Below, in pieces: positions 1-11,597 of a DNA stretch of 64,000 bases. Origin of the DNA: Lolium rigidum (lineage: Eukaryota; Streptophyta; Magnoliopsida; Poales; Poaceae); assembly GCF_022539505.1 (NCBI RefSeq), contig NC_061512.1, forward strand, positions 148,039,962 to 148,103,961, given 5' to 3'. The notes beneath the pieces are model-generated. The model made no database searches. It saw only the letters and a program-made list of their open reading frames with translations, and was not told the DNA's origin. Position 1 is the first letter of the stretch; every line of letters begins with the position of its first letter. The translations under genes were made by a program, and so were the position numbers.

Positions 1-355
1 TAACCAATATTATACACTATATAAAAGATGAACTATTTACTGCGTCCCCTATTAGCGGGACACTGTTGATGCCGTATTTATCTCCAACTATTTGATGACG
101 CGTGGGTCTTAGTCAGTTCCTGATTTAAATCCATTTGCATTTAGTCTTTACCTGTTACCGGTTGTCAAGCGTGACTTCCGGTTAACATGCCTTCCCTTCC
201 TACGAAATTATTTAGAGAGCAAAAGCTCACATTTGGTCTTATCCGCACCGCTTTGACGGTTTGACCGAACATAGGAGAACAAGAAAATCCCCATACCTCC
301 ACGTCTGCCTATTTTCTCGCCCACCTCCCCTTCCCTGAGCCACCGCCCATGGCGA

Positions 356-537
356 GCTCTTCCCCGCCCGAGCTACCCTCGCCGAATTTCTTCGTGGCTG
401 GCGGCGACGTGGGTCAGGTCCTCGGCCTCTTCTGCTGCCACGGCCGCCTCTTCCCCACCCGAGCTCCCCTGTCCGACCTTCTTCGTGGCTGGAGGCGGCG
501 TGGGTCGGATCCTCAGCCTCCTCTACCGCCACGGCCG
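356..537 (+). repeat. Two tandem GC-rich units of about 90 bp in the Helitron
   Basis: The units at about 356-445 and 446-537 share CTCTTCCCC, CCGAGCT, TTCTTCGTGGCTGG, GTGGGTC and GCCACGGCCGC in the same order, with about 20% difference by eye. An ATG-initiated 73-codon frame runs through both (349-570) but resembles no protein I know. The stretch looks like a captured 5' exon or leader. The Copia element lies just downstream; removing it joins ..CATGTGCGTG to TTCCTTGGC at 7060. Confidence 0.55.
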
Positions 538-585
538 CTGCCAAGGTGGCCTAGCTTCTCCGCCGGCTGATCTACCATGTGCGTG

Positions 586-1584
586 TGTTGGAAAATTAGG
601 CACAATTTCCATGATTAATTCCAGAATATAAAACATGATGACAGCAACTACTAACATTTGAAACTCGAACATACTAGATGCATTAATCAACATGAGTAGC
701 AACAGCGCAAACGGTAAAGCATCCATCGCTAAACAAATCGAGATATGTCGCACGTACCAATCTGGTGGAGGTGGCGGTGGAGGTGTAGCCGATGATGTCG
801 CAGCAGTAACGTTGTTGATGACAACGTTGTTGACGACGGGAACGACGGGTCGAAGTAGACGGCGTTGAAGACGACGGTAGGCAGCACCGCCCGACTTGGA
901 CGGAAGGCGACCCGTGATGAAGAGCTTGAGCAGTTGCGCAGAGCGCTTCCCAAAAACCTAATTCGCCCTCTCCCGTACAGGATCGCAAGGACGAGCGGTT
1001 CCGGAGACCTGCTCTCCCGTTCGCCGATGCACGTTGGCGCGCGGGACAAGAGATTATATAGGCTCGGGAAACCCTAGGCAACGTGGGCCACGCCCACGTC
1101 GCACGAACGTTTCGAGTCGGTTACAGATAGCCCACGATCCGGGAGCGACCCGAACCGACTAACTGTGACGCGTCCGTCTAGGACTCTGTTCGTTTTCCTG
1201 AGGTGCAAAAAGTAAGGAAAGTCTCGGCTCGAGGCTCAATCCACTCAACACGAGCGCGGCGCGCGCGTCGTGACGTGACGTGACGTGACGTGACGTGTCG
1301 TGTCGTGTCGAGTCGAGACGAGCGAGCGAGGAGGAGGAGGAGCGCGCGTGTAGCACTCCTATTCTCACTCACTTACTAGTGGTGGAACAACCCACCTTAT
1401 AAGGTGGTCTAACTTCCTCCCAACTTTCCATGTGGGACTAAACTTCCCACCTCTTGCCACTCCCTAGTGAGCTGCCACCAACTTGGGCTCAAACTCACAT
1501 GGCTGCCACTATGTGGGCTTTGAGATTTATAGGAAAAACTGAAATCTAATTTGGGCCACTAAAAGTGGACCCAATATTTCAACA
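586..1584 (-). repeat. 3' LTR of the Copia element
   Basis: This 999-bp repeat matches 6016-7054 over its whole length apart from indels. It has a 15-bp segment around 863 missing from the other LTR. It lacks the roughly 75-bp segment that the other LTR has at about 6460-6540. A run of GTGACGT/GTCGT short repeats at 1265-1312 differs in copy number between the two LTRs. Confidence 0.93.
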
Positions 1585-2178
1585 ATCCCCCACCAGATCT
1601 CAAATCCCCATTTAGAGATTTACCAATACTCGCTGCTTGTTTATATACCAGGTGTTTCAGCGGAGACCGTTAAGTTGAACTTCCGCCTAGAACCTTAAGC
1701 TACATCCATTCACACTTGAACAATGGACTAAGCCTTGAATTGCAAGTTTTGCGTGAACAGTGGTTTCACTCAAAGTCATGACCAGTACATGGCTGCCGTA
1801 GCCTACCCCGCGGGTGAAGCATATGCGTCATACTTCGTGGTCTCTTCATGAGTTTACTAGAGATCACCCAAATCTCATAGATTGCGACGTTTAACAATCG
1901 GACTCATATAGGTGTGTTATTTCAAGAATGCTCGTAGGACAGCACCTTTGCTAAAATAGCCAACATAAACACATTAAGGCTTGTTGCCAACCTGCCTTAC
2001 AAGCAATTGAGAGTTGTGCATCTTCACATAGAGAGGGTTACCGAATACTCTCCTCAATTAAACCACTAGTTTGTTCTTCCTGTGTCCTAATTCACGGGAT
2101 CTCCGATCACAAAGGTTGGGTTACCACTATGGTGTAACATCAACGGGTCTCAAACCCATCTCCTCGATGCACTTTCTA

Positions 2179-5100
2179 TCACATTACGTGATAGTCCCTT
2201 TGTAAAGGGATCTGCCAGGTTTTTGTCTCGTTTGAATATATGTAACAGCTTATTACTCCGGAGTTTCGCAATTTCTCGACGGACTTCAAACGTCTCTTGA
2301 CGTGTCTTGATGACTTCGCGTTATCCTTAGAATTGTTCACTTTGACAATTACAGCTTGATTGTCACAATTCAAAAGGATTGCCGGAACAGGTTTTTCAAC
2401 CACGAGCAAGTCCATCAAGAGCTCACGCAACCATTCCGATTCAACAAGTGGTTGTGTCTAAAGCAAGTAAGTTCTGCTTCCATAGTTGACCTCGTCAATA
2501 TGGTTTGCTTGCAAGATCTCCATGACACTCGCGCCACCTCCAAAGGTAAATACATACCCACTTGTGGCGTACGGATCAGCTACATCCGAGATCCAATTCG
2601 AATCACTATATCCTTCAAGCACAGCTGGGTGTCCCGAATAGTGAATCCCATAACTCATTGTACCACATAGGTAGCGCATGACCCTATCAAGTGCATGCCA
2701 ATGATCGTACCCGGGTTTGACATGAACCTACTCAACTTGCTAACAAGCAAAAGAGATGTCGGGTCTAGTCGCGCTCGCTAAGTACATGAGTGAGCCAACG
2801 ATCTGAGAATATCTCAATTGATCTATGGCAATCCTCCGGTTCTTGCGTAGTGTCACACTGGGATCATAAGGTGTTGAAGAAGGCTTGCTATCAATATAAC
2901 CGAACCGGCTCAAGATCTTTTCAACATAATGGGATTGCGTTAGAGTAATCCCACTCTCGTTCTTAATCAGCTTGATGTTCGTAATCACATCAGCTTCTCC
3001 CGCATCTTTCATATCAAAGCTCTTTGACAAGAAAGACTTGACCTCGTGTATTACTTTCATGTTTGTACCAAAGATCAGAATATCATCCACATACAAACAT
3101 AGTATAACACCTTCGCCCCCACCATGGCGATAGTAAACGCACTTGTCGACCTCATTGACAACAAAGCCTACGAAGTCAAAGTTCCGTCAAACTTCTCATG
3201 CCATTGCTTAGGTGCTTGTTTCAGGCCATATAAAGATTTCAGCAACTTGCACACCTTTCTCTCGCACCTTTTACTACAAACCCATCGAAGCTGATCCATA
3301 TAGATTTCCTCTTCTAACTCTCCATTAAGGAAAGCTGTCTTTACGTCCATTTGATGAACGATAAGACCATAGGAGGCAGCCATGGATAGTAGTACTCGAA
3401 TGGTGGTAAGTCTAGCGACAGGTGAATAGGTGTCGAAGTAATCTTCGCCTTCTCTCAGTGTGTAGCCTTTCGCTACAAGCCGCGCCTTGTACTTTTCAAT
3501 AGTACCATCAGGTCTTAGCTTCTTCTTGAACACCCATTTGCAGCCTACAGGCTTGCATCCGTGGGGTCGTTCTGACAACTCCCAAGTTCCATTAGAAAGA
3601 ATCGAGTCCATCTCATTATGGACAGCTTCTTTCCAGTCATCTGCATCTAGAGATGCATATGCCTCTGCAATGGACGTGGGAGTATCATCCACAAGGTACA
3701 CAATGAAATCATCACCAAAGGATTTTTCAATCCTCCGTCTCTTGCTCCGTTTAGGAGCTTCATCGTCATCCTTCTCAATAACAATCTCATGTAATTGTTC
3801 AAAATACTCATTAGATGTACTAGATTCAGGAACTATCTCAGTAGAAATTCTAGCAATGCTATGCATATCTTTCATAGGAAACATATTCTCAAAGAATGTT
3901 GCATCACGAGATTCCATAATAGTATCAACATGCATATCGTGTACTTCGATTGAACTACTAAAAATCAATAGCCTACACTCCGCGGAGCATAACCTAGAAA
4001 GATACAATCCACTGTCTTTGGTCCGAGTTTGCGTTTCTTAGTAATTGGAATATTGACTTTCGCCAAACATCCCCATGTGCGCAAATACGAAAGTGATGGT
4101 TTTCTCCGAGACCACTCATCGTAAGGGGTTTTATCTTTATTCTTGTTAGGAACTCTATTCAGGACATGACATGAAGTCAACAAAGCCTCCTCCCACCATG
4201 CCTTTGATAAACCAGCAGTGGCTAACATGGAATTCACCAAGTCAGTCAGCGTGCGGTTTTTCCTCTCGGCAACCCCGTTTGATTGGGGCGAATAGGGAGG
4301 CGTCCTCTCATGAATAATACCATGTTCCTCACAGAATTCATCAAAGATTTTAGGAAAATACTCGCCACCACGATCCGACCTAAGACGCTTGATCTTTCTC
4401 TCTAGTTGATTTTCAACTTCGGCCTTATAAATTTTAAAGTAGTCTAAAGCTTCATCTTTAGTTCGCAACAAATAAACATAGCAAAATCTAGTCGCATCAT
4501 CAATCAATGTCATGAAATATCTCTTTCCACCTTTTGTCAACACACCATTCATCTCGCATAGATCAGAATGTATGAGTTCTAGAGGTGCCAAGTTTCTCTC
4601 CTCGGCCGTCTTGTGAGGCTTTCGAGGTTGCTTTGATTGCGCACAACTATGGCACTTAGAAACTTTGGCAATGGTGAAATTCGGAATTAAACTCAAACTG
4701 GATAGCCGAGACATTAAACCAAAATTAATGTGACATAAATGAGAATACCAAACACCGGTACCATCACTAACATTGCCACAAATATGGTTCACAGAATTAT
4801 TGCTAAAATCCGAAAGCGAAAAGCGGAACAAGCCTCCGCACTCATAGCCTTTACCAATAAATTTCCCAAACTTGGAAACAACTACTTTATTCGACTCTGA
4901 AACAACCTTAAACCCATCTCTGCATAGAAGGGAGCCACTAACGAGATTCTTGTTCATAGTAGGGACATGCTGCACGTTCCTCACCGCACGATCTTCCCCG
5001 AAGTGAACTTCGGATCTACCGTGCCAACACCACGAACGAAGCATGTGACCCATTCCCCATCAAGACGGAAGAATCCCGGCGACCCGGTAAGAAGTGAACA

Positions 5101-5976
5101 TGGATATGTCAGCACACACATGAACATTAGCACCTGTATCAATCCACCAACATGGAGATTGAAATACCGAAAGAACAAGTAAAGAGATTACCGTACCCAT
5201 CAGCATTGCTAGCGGTCACCGTGTTGACTTGCCTCGCCTTTTTCTTGCGGTCTGCCCTCTCCGGACAGTCCTTAGAAAAGTGGCCAGCCTCTCCACGAGT
5301 AAAGCAGCTCGGATCCGCTTTGTTTATCATCTTCTTCTTCTTGAAGGTTGTAGTCTTCATAGGCTTATTGAAGGAGGGCTTGTTAATCCCTTTGTTCTTG
5401 CTATAGGGTTTCTTCGCACCATGTTGGCGCTAGACTCGACCCTCTCCTTTCTCAGTATTATCCTTAGCCCGAGCTTTCTCCTCAACATCAAGAGATGCTA
5501 TCGGATTTTCAACCGATATCTCCTGTCTCTTGTGTTTGAGAGTTGTGGCAAAGTTCCTCCATGAAGGGGGCAACTTAGCGATGATGCATCCAGCCACAAA
5601 CTTGTCGGGTAAGGCACACTTAAGGAGTTCAAGCTCTTTCGCAATGCACTCGTATCTCCATGATGTACGATTCATCGCTCTGCATCGGTTGCACCGAATT
5701 TAGCATTCGAGTGCATCCCGGAGCTCTTTACCATCTGTTATGTGCATGTACACATCACACGTACGATCAGCAAGAATACTCGAACGCATCCGACGAAGAG
5801 AGTATTGTTTTCCTTGAACTTGTTCCGATCTTGGTCAGATATAGTTCCTTCGGGTAAACCATCGATAACGTCGAATATTTTCATATGAGTAAGCCGAGCA
5901 TGGCCTTAACTTGCCACCTCTTAAAGTGCACACCGGTGAACTTATCCGGCCTCAGTGCATCAGCAAAACCAGCCAT
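2179..5976 (-). pseudogene. Copia gag-pol polyprotein remnant
   Basis: Reading down the minus strand: a gag start at 5976 (MAGFADALRPDKF..VHFKRW, typical of Copia gag); more gag at 5430-5675; a zinc knuckle at about 5270-5330 whose second Cys has become Arg (CFTRGEAGHFSKDC); and a protease with IDTGAN at about 5130-5150. Next come GAG-pre-integrase and the integrase core (3965-5053, LIDDATRF and SDRGGEY), reverse transcriptase (2740-4007, with FLNGELEEEIYM and MYVDDILIFG) and the end of RNase H (2179-2679). Frames shift between almost every domain and stops are frequent, so no functional polyprotein can be made. Confidence 0.92.
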
Positions 5977-6015
5977 TGTTAACTCAGGAAATTGCCTACA
6001 ATTAGGTTTTTGGAT

Positions 6016-7054
6016 TGTTGGAAAATTAGGCACAATTTCCATGATTAATTCCAGAATATAAAACATGATGACAGCAACTACTAACATTTGAAACTCGAAC
6101 ATACTAGATGCATTAATCAACATGAGTAGCAACAGCGCAAACGGTAAAGCATCCATCGCTAAACAAATCGAGATATGTCGCACGTACCAATCTGGTGGAG
6201 GTGGCGGTGGAGGTGTAGCCGATGATGTCGCAGCAGTAACGTTGTTGATGACAACGTTGTTGACGACGGGAACGACGGGTCGAAGTAGACGGTAGGCAGC
6301 ACCGCCCGACTTGGACGGAAGGCGACCCGTGATGAAGAGCTTGAGCAGTCGCGCAGAGCGCTTCCCAAAAACCTAATTCGCCCTCTCCCGTACAGGATCG
6401 CAAGGACGAGCGGTTCCGGAGACCTGCTCTCCCGTTCGCCGATGCACGTCGGCGCGCGGGATGGAGTAGGCTACGGTGGCGGCGCAAGCGAGAGAGGTGG
6501 AAACCCTAACTCGTGTATTAGATGTATTTCGCGGTAGCCGGGCAAGAGATTATATAGGCTCGGGAAACCCTAGGCAACGTGGGTCACGCCCACGTCGCAC
6601 GAACGTTTCGAGTCGGTTACAGATAGCCCACGATCCGGGAGCGACCCGAACCGACTAACTGTGACGCGTCCGTCTAGGACTCTGTTCGTTTTCCTGAGGT
6701 GCAAAAAGTAAGGAAAGTCGCGGCTCAATCCACTCAACACGAGCGCGGCGCGCGCGTCGTGTCGTGTCGTGACGTGACGTGTCGAGTCGAGACGAGCGAG
6801 GAGGAGGAGGAGCGCGTGTGTAGCACTCCTATTCTCACTCACTTACTAGTGGTGGAACAACCCACCTTATAAGGTGGTCTAACTTCCTCCCAACTTTCCA
6901 TGTGGGACCAAACTTCCCACCTCTTGCCACTCCCTAGTGAGCTGCCACCAACTTGGGCTCAAACTCACATGGCTGCCACTATGTGGGCTTTGAGATTTAT
7001 AGGAAAAACTGAAATCTAATTTGGGCCACTAAAAGTGGGCCCAATATTTCAACA
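6016..7054 (-). repeat. 5' LTR of the Copia element
   Basis: This 1039-bp repeat has the same TGTTG...CAACA ends as 586-1584. The extra segment near 6460-6540 is the largest difference between the LTRs. The element is old enough to have accumulated indels as well as broken frames. Confidence 0.93.
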
Positions 7055-7865
7055 GCGTGTTCCTTGGCTACCAGGGCGCCCGCCGCGGCCGCTCCAACTG
7101 GCCACGCGTCTAGCTACTCGGTACCGGTTCCTCGATCTGCATCCGTTGCACTTCGTCCAGTGTCCGTCGCGGTTTCATCTAGGAGGAAGCAGATAATAGG
7201 CGCGGGCGTGCGTGACTGCATCGTGGGAGCCTGGGTGTAAGGGCGGTGGTGATTCAAGAGCACAGACCTGCAGCGTTCAGTGGCCACGGGCCCATCTCGC
7301 CATTCTGGTAGGCAGGTTCAAGCCGGAGCAAGTAGTGCAGCGTTTGCTGTCCGAAACAGCTAGGAGATTTAGGTATATTTCACAGATTAGACTTCTTGAT
7401 TAGTTCCGTATGTTGGTGCAACAAGTCAACAACTCATGCCTCACTTCATTTTTCTTTTAGTTGGCTGTTACATCTTCAGGGTGCTGCTCATGATTAGGCT
7501 CCAAGCTGTGGTTCGAATCAGCACAAGTTCCAGGCCGGTCACTGTTCAGTTCAGTTGCTCACCTGATAGATATCAGGGTTGCAATCCTCAGAGATGTTGT
7601 TCTCTTGCTGCAAGTGGTTAAAGAAGTACTGCCCCAGCTAATCGTCATTAATACTGCACATACAGTTCTGATCTAACCAAAGAAAACTGAACTTCATGAT
7701 TATATTCGTTTATTAGGACAAGCAACGTTGATAACATGCTGTAAGTGACAATTCTACAGGGTAGAGAGAGCCTCACATTTTATTATGAACATGCTTATTT
7801 GAACTTTCACTTGCTACCATGTAGTTTCATGTTATTTTATTGTTACATTGTTCAGGTATTCCTAG

Positions 7866-7940
7866 AAGAGTTTAGGTTTTCTCAAAAGTAAGAAGCGCCC
7901 AGGATTTTTGTTCCCATATGTGGATATTGAATTTCCTGAG
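7866..7940 (+). other. Exon-like fragment in the Helitron
   Basis: An open stretch encodes KSLGFLKSKKRPGFLFPYVD followed by IEFPE. It ends exactly at GAG|GTATCG, a plausible splice donor, and lies downstream of TTGTTCAG at 7847-7854, a plausible acceptor. The composition is protein-like but I do not recognise the family. Helitrons often carry captured host exons, so a captured fragment is my inference. An in-frame stop lies just upstream, so it is not part of a complete gene here. Confidence 0.3.
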
Positions 7941-8250
7941 GTATCGTGAAGCATCGTCTGAGAGATTTCTCATTCCCTGTGATGGTACGTTTTTCTTTAT
8001 TTTTTGAAGTGAAGATCCGTTTATTCTTCGGGCTTTGTGTGATCCTTCTTCATGTTCACGGTTTGATTTTGGCTTTCCTATTGGTTGTAAATTGGTTGAT
8101 GTTTGTAGGGTTCAGCTGGCAATTCTGTATAGTATATCAAAAGCAGAACATTGGCCTGATTATGAAGAACTTGCATAATTTTGTTTATGTGCATTAGTTT
8201 ACCTTTAGTGGATCTGACCTGCCGCTGCCCATTATTCCCTCCCAAGGCAT

Positions 8251-8332
8251 AATTATGAAGAACTTGCACAGATTGTTATTAGTGCAACCAACTCAAAATT
8301 GAGATCGGAGATACTTCATTCTTTCAATGTCA
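8251..8332 (+). other. Exon-like fragment, start duplicated upstream
   Basis: The open stretch reads NYEELAQIVISATNSKLRSE then ILHSFNVS. The start, TATGAAGAACTTGCA, also occurs at 8160-8174 after a GAACATTGGCCTGAT context (EHWPDYEELA in that frame), where it runs into a stop. The fragment was therefore partly duplicated inside the Helitron. Family not recognised. Confidence 0.28.
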
Positions 8333-8479
8333 GTTTGGCTGGACATGTTGGAAATTATCTTTGGTCAGATCTCCCATTCTCCTCCGTTACCATGTGTTAT
8401 CATAAGCGTCAGGTTTTATTTTTCAGTCTTTGGAGAAGGATGTTAGGACATACAACACCTTTTATTATCAATCCAGCGT

Positions 8480-8521
8480 AAATTGCATCTCCGATTTACG
8501 TATGACTTCCAGATGCAATTT
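8480..8521. repeat. Short inverted repeat
   Basis: AAATTGCATCT at 8480-8490 pairs perfectly with AGATGCAATTT at 8511-8521 around a 20-nt loop. No target duplication or other mobile-element mark is visible. It may be a MITE remnant or chance. Confidence 0.35.
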
Positions 8522-8922
8522 TTTTTTTGGAAAACGTGCAGAAATTCACAATCACACTACAAGTTTGCAATACGCAATAACTATAGACTGTAGTTGAAGG
8601 AAAATATGATAACACACATGAGTGGTTGATTCAAGGTACAAAATTCATCAATCAATCCGTACATAAGTTTCTCAGTGTATCTTCCAAATTATATGCTATC
8701 TATTTATATTGACCAAGGAATAACAAAATCATAAAGTTACATGTACGCACTCTTCGTAAATTGAAGCAGTTTGTATGAATAAATAGAATTTTTTTTACAA
8801 CTTGCACATGTTCGCCCTTAAACTGTGGCCAGGTATTAGACTATTGCCGTCCTCGGTTGAGGCAATTATACACTAGACTAACTAAATATTGCATCTTATT
8901 ATGAGACTCCTCATTTGATTTA

Positions 8923-9004
8923 CTCCCTCCGATCTTTTTTAATTGACTCGAATTTAGCACAAAGTTGTACTAAATCCGAGTCAATTAAAAGAGACCGGAG
9001 GGAG
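8923..9004. mobile_element. Stowaway MITE, 82 bp
   Basis: The element starts CTCCCTCCGATC and ends with the near-perfect inverse GACCGGAGGGAG, flanked by TA on both sides (8921-8922, 9005-9006). It is almost one large hairpin: TTAATTGACTCG on one arm pairs with CGAGTCAATTAA on the other. Ends, TSD and size fit Tc1/mariner-derived Stowaway elements of grasses. Confidence 0.92.
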
Positions 9005-9171
9005 TAGTATTGTTCCCTTTTCAGATTCATTACCTATTTCCACTTCATTGTTAGCTGAATGTTTCCACTTCATATGTCTTATAATTGCTTCCCAATTCTC
9101 GGTTAGTATGCATTAATTTTGGAATTCATTGAAAGTAGATGAATTAGAGAAGCTAATTTTTTTAATTTCAG

Positions 9172-9253
9172 GTGTCGACTGCCTGATGAAAACAGGAGTG
9201 GCCTAAACATGGATGTCTGTTCACGAATCGAGAATTACCTGAGACCTACAGGA
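9172..9253 (+). other. Exon-like fragment with both splice sites
   Basis: TTTAATTTCAG precedes 9172 (pyrimidine-rich acceptor) and GGA|GTATGT ends the stretch at 9253 (good donor). The 82 bases encode CRLPDENRSGLNMDVCSRIE then NYLRPTG without a stop. This is the most convincing captured exon in the Helitron. I do not recognise the protein. The distance to the fragments at 7866 and 8251 would be filled by introns. Confidence 0.35.
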
Positions 9254-10659
9254 GTATGTTATTTTTTTCCGCCGAAGAACATGTAGATCTGGAACTTAGT
9301 ACTTGAGAGCTAAACTCATGTACAACTAGACTTACTCTTTACACATTTTAATTGTATACTGTACAACTCGAATGGACGTACTGCTCAAATAACTGTGAGA
9401 CAGATTTTTCAAATTTTGAATTTGTGATCATGATATGTGTTCAGCTGTGTTCCCAACAAACTATTCAACCAAACCAACTGCTTCCTAATCCGGGACACTA
9501 ACCCTCTAAAAGCTTTTCATGCTTGCTTCATTTTTTATATATAAAAAGACTGGCTGACTCCACAAGTGTTTAGTTTTCTATTCGCATTCATTCCCTATAT
9601 TTAACGTATCAACTATGAAAACTGTGAATTGCATGCGTAGTTGTGTTAACAAATATATTTTCATAACCTAAAATCTCTTGACATATCCCTAATGCGCACT
9701 CCAGGCTCTAGAGTGCAGAGCCTATTACTGTGATAGAATCCCTAGCATGCTAATATTCTTTCTCTTATTGGCAAGATTTATTGTTGAACAAACCATTCTG
9801 CATACTTTTATGATTTCTGCTGCCTGGGTATTTTTTGTCTGCTTTGTAAGCCCTTGGTTTTGGAATTCAAAAATCGTGCCCAATCACCTTACCAAATCTG
9901 AATGTGCATGCATGCCAAGTTCGGATCCATCAGGAAGAGGCTTTAAATCACATGTAAATATCCAGCTAGGGCCTATATCCAGCCTTAAGGCAGGACACTA
10001 TGTGTAAATTAACCTTCAGACTAAAAGTTTATTTTGCTGATAGATCCGCCACTAGAAAATATCTGACATGCTGTCGATCTGATTACTTTATGGACAGTAT
10101 CTATTGTTAAGTTCACCAATTGCTATTGATTTCTCGGTTTACATATTCGTATAGTGTGGCAGGTACTACATATTGAGAAGAACATGCAGCGACCAATAAC
10201 TCTCAATGGTTCCATTAGCCCATATCCAACAGATTAATAAGATGCACCTCTGACATGAGGCTGACAGATCACATTCAGATTAGTAGTTGTAGAATTATCA
10301 ATGCAGTGCTCACACTGAAGCTTTTAGACATTGCCCCCCTGAAGCATCGATGTAGGTAATTAGAGAGAGGAGGGAAGAGGAGAATGGGAGAGAATTATGT
10401 CTAACAATAGTGTTGAAGTATTCTCCAACTCAGTATCCTGCTCGTGAGAGATCCACTCTATTAAGAGTACATTTTGTAAGAGAAATGTAAAGCATGTTTT
10501 ATTTCTGAACTTGTGATCATCCTAGATTTCCATGACAGAAAGACACATTCAGCATTGTTCTGGAATTCTATTTGTCACTCCTAACAGCAAGTCACTATAT
10601 AATGTACTTATTCACTGTCACCCTTCTAACCCACCACTTACATGCTAAAAAAGGTACGG

Positions 10660-10691
10660 GCGCGGCGTGCCGCCGCGCTTATGCTTTCTAG
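10660..10691 (+). other. Helitron 3' terminal hairpin and CTAG end
   Basis: GCGCGGCG at 10660-10667 pairs with CGCCGCGC at 10671-10678 around the loop TGC. CTAG ends the element nine bases later and the next base is T. Spacing and form fit the 3' terminator of plant Helitrons. Confidence 0.75.
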
Positions 10692-11131
10692 TATTTGGTA
10701 ATTGGTTAAATGGGGTGGACTCAAGGTATAAAACGATTATCCGAGTGGGAGCGATTGCAGTTATATGGTCGCTTTGGCTGTGTAGAAATGACAAGGTTTT
10801 TAATGACAAAAAATCTTCTATCATGCAGGTTATCTACAGATGTACAACTATGCTCCGTTCATGGTCACCGCTTCAACGCTTTGAGGACCGAGACCTATTT
10901 ATGGAGGTGTCTACACGTTTGGAGAATACGATCAAGGATTTTATTACCCAACATGGGTGGCAGCATAGCCGTAGGATAGAAGCCAATGGAGTTATTGATT
11001 TGTTGGCTTTTTTCCTTATCCTTCATGTAGATACTGGACTCATAAACGGCTGTGTGCATCTTTGCTATGCAGAGGCTGGGTGTAATGCTTGATACATCGA
11101 GTAATAAAGCACCCTTTATCGAAAGAAAAAA
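10692..11131 (+). pseudogene. LINE ORF2 C-terminus and 3' end
   Basis: The translation VFGNWLNGVDSRYKTIIRVG..VIWSLWLCRNDKVFND..LRSWSPLQRFEDRDLF matches the minus-strand LINE at 18533-18833 almost residue for residue. It is the region after the zinc-binding reverse-transcriptase domain of plant L1-type ORF2. A 3' leader with GAGTAATAAAGCACCCTTTA and a short A-rich tail ends near 11131. The Helitron cut this LINE; bases 1-9 are the only upstream part inside the window. Confidence 0.8.
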
Positions 11132-11406
11132 AGTTTCAAAGGGTTTATGTATCCGCCTCCATACATGCCAAGCCGGAGTCCGTGACTATGTGTACACAAT
11201 AGAGTTGTAGATAAACTTGGATCGATTAGGCGACAAAGGTTAGAAGGGGATTAGGGTTTATTAGCGGTATGAGCTAGTCACCTGGTTGTTACGCCATTGG
11301 TGATGGAGGGTGGAGGCAATGGGTCTAGAGACGAAGGACAAGGTGACTCAACTTCAACATAAAAATCCAATCACACATATGCGCTAGAGGCAACCAAATT
11401 GCACAT

Positions 11407-11597
11407 ACAAAACCGTTGTAAATCCATCCCAAAATACATTTTCGAATTTGGTTTAGCTTGGACACACATTTGACCAACCATTATAGTGCTAGTGCTAGTG
11501 CTACTACAAAGCCGTTGTAAATCCATCCCAAAATACATTTTCGAATTTGGTTTAGCTTGGACACACATTTGACCAACCATTATAGTGCTAGTGCTAC
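11407..11597. repeat. Tandem duplication, 99-bp unit
   Basis: Two near-identical copies start at 11407 and 11506 (ACAAA[AG]CCGTTGTAAATCC...). Each ends in short AGTGCT repeats, (AGTGCT)3 in the first copy and fewer in the second. Those short repeats probably served as the slippage or crossover point. No coding potential. The rest of 11132-12217 shows nothing else I can support. Confidence 0.85.

Larger units (their letters stand above)
586..7054 (-). mobile_element. Full-length Copia LTR retrotransposon
   Basis: Two long direct repeats (586-1584 and 6016-7054) begin TGTTG and end CAACA. They are flanked by a 5-bp target duplication, GCGTG, at 581-585 and 7055-7059. The coding order read on the minus strand is gag, zinc knuckle, protease, integrase, reverse transcriptase, RNase H, which is the Copia order. 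A purine-rich tract (GGTGGGGGAT in element orientation) precedes the 3' LTR at 1585-1594. The leader between the 5' LTR and the gag ATG at 5976 is only 39 bp and shows no canonical initiator-tRNA binding site. Coding frames are broken many times, so the element is defective. It is nested in the Helitron. Confidence 0.95.
10..10691 (+). mobile_element. Non-autonomous Helitron carrying a nested Copia element
   Basis: The 3' end shows the Helitron signature: a perfect 8-bp stem with a 3-nt loop (10660-10678), nine further bases, then CTAG at 10688-10691 followed by T. LINE ORF2 sequence starts directly afterwards (10692: VFGNWLNG in translation). The first nine bases of the window, TAACCAATA, joined to 10692 onwards restore the LINE reading ..TNIFGNWLNG, which matches VVNIFGNF of the LINE at 18441-19880. 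This places the 5' end at about base 10 and the insertion between A and T, as Helitrons do. The 5' terminus reads TTATACACTATATAAAAG rather than the usual TC start, which is a weakness. No Rep/helicase gene is present. Without the Copia element and one TSD copy the body is about 4.2 kb. The 3' end is well supported; the 5' end is inference from nine bases. Confidence 0.6.

Noticed and set aside
239..544. 101-codon minus-strand open frame rich in Arg and Gly
   Set aside because: Antisense to the GC-rich tandem units at 356-537; composition effect, no recognisable motif.
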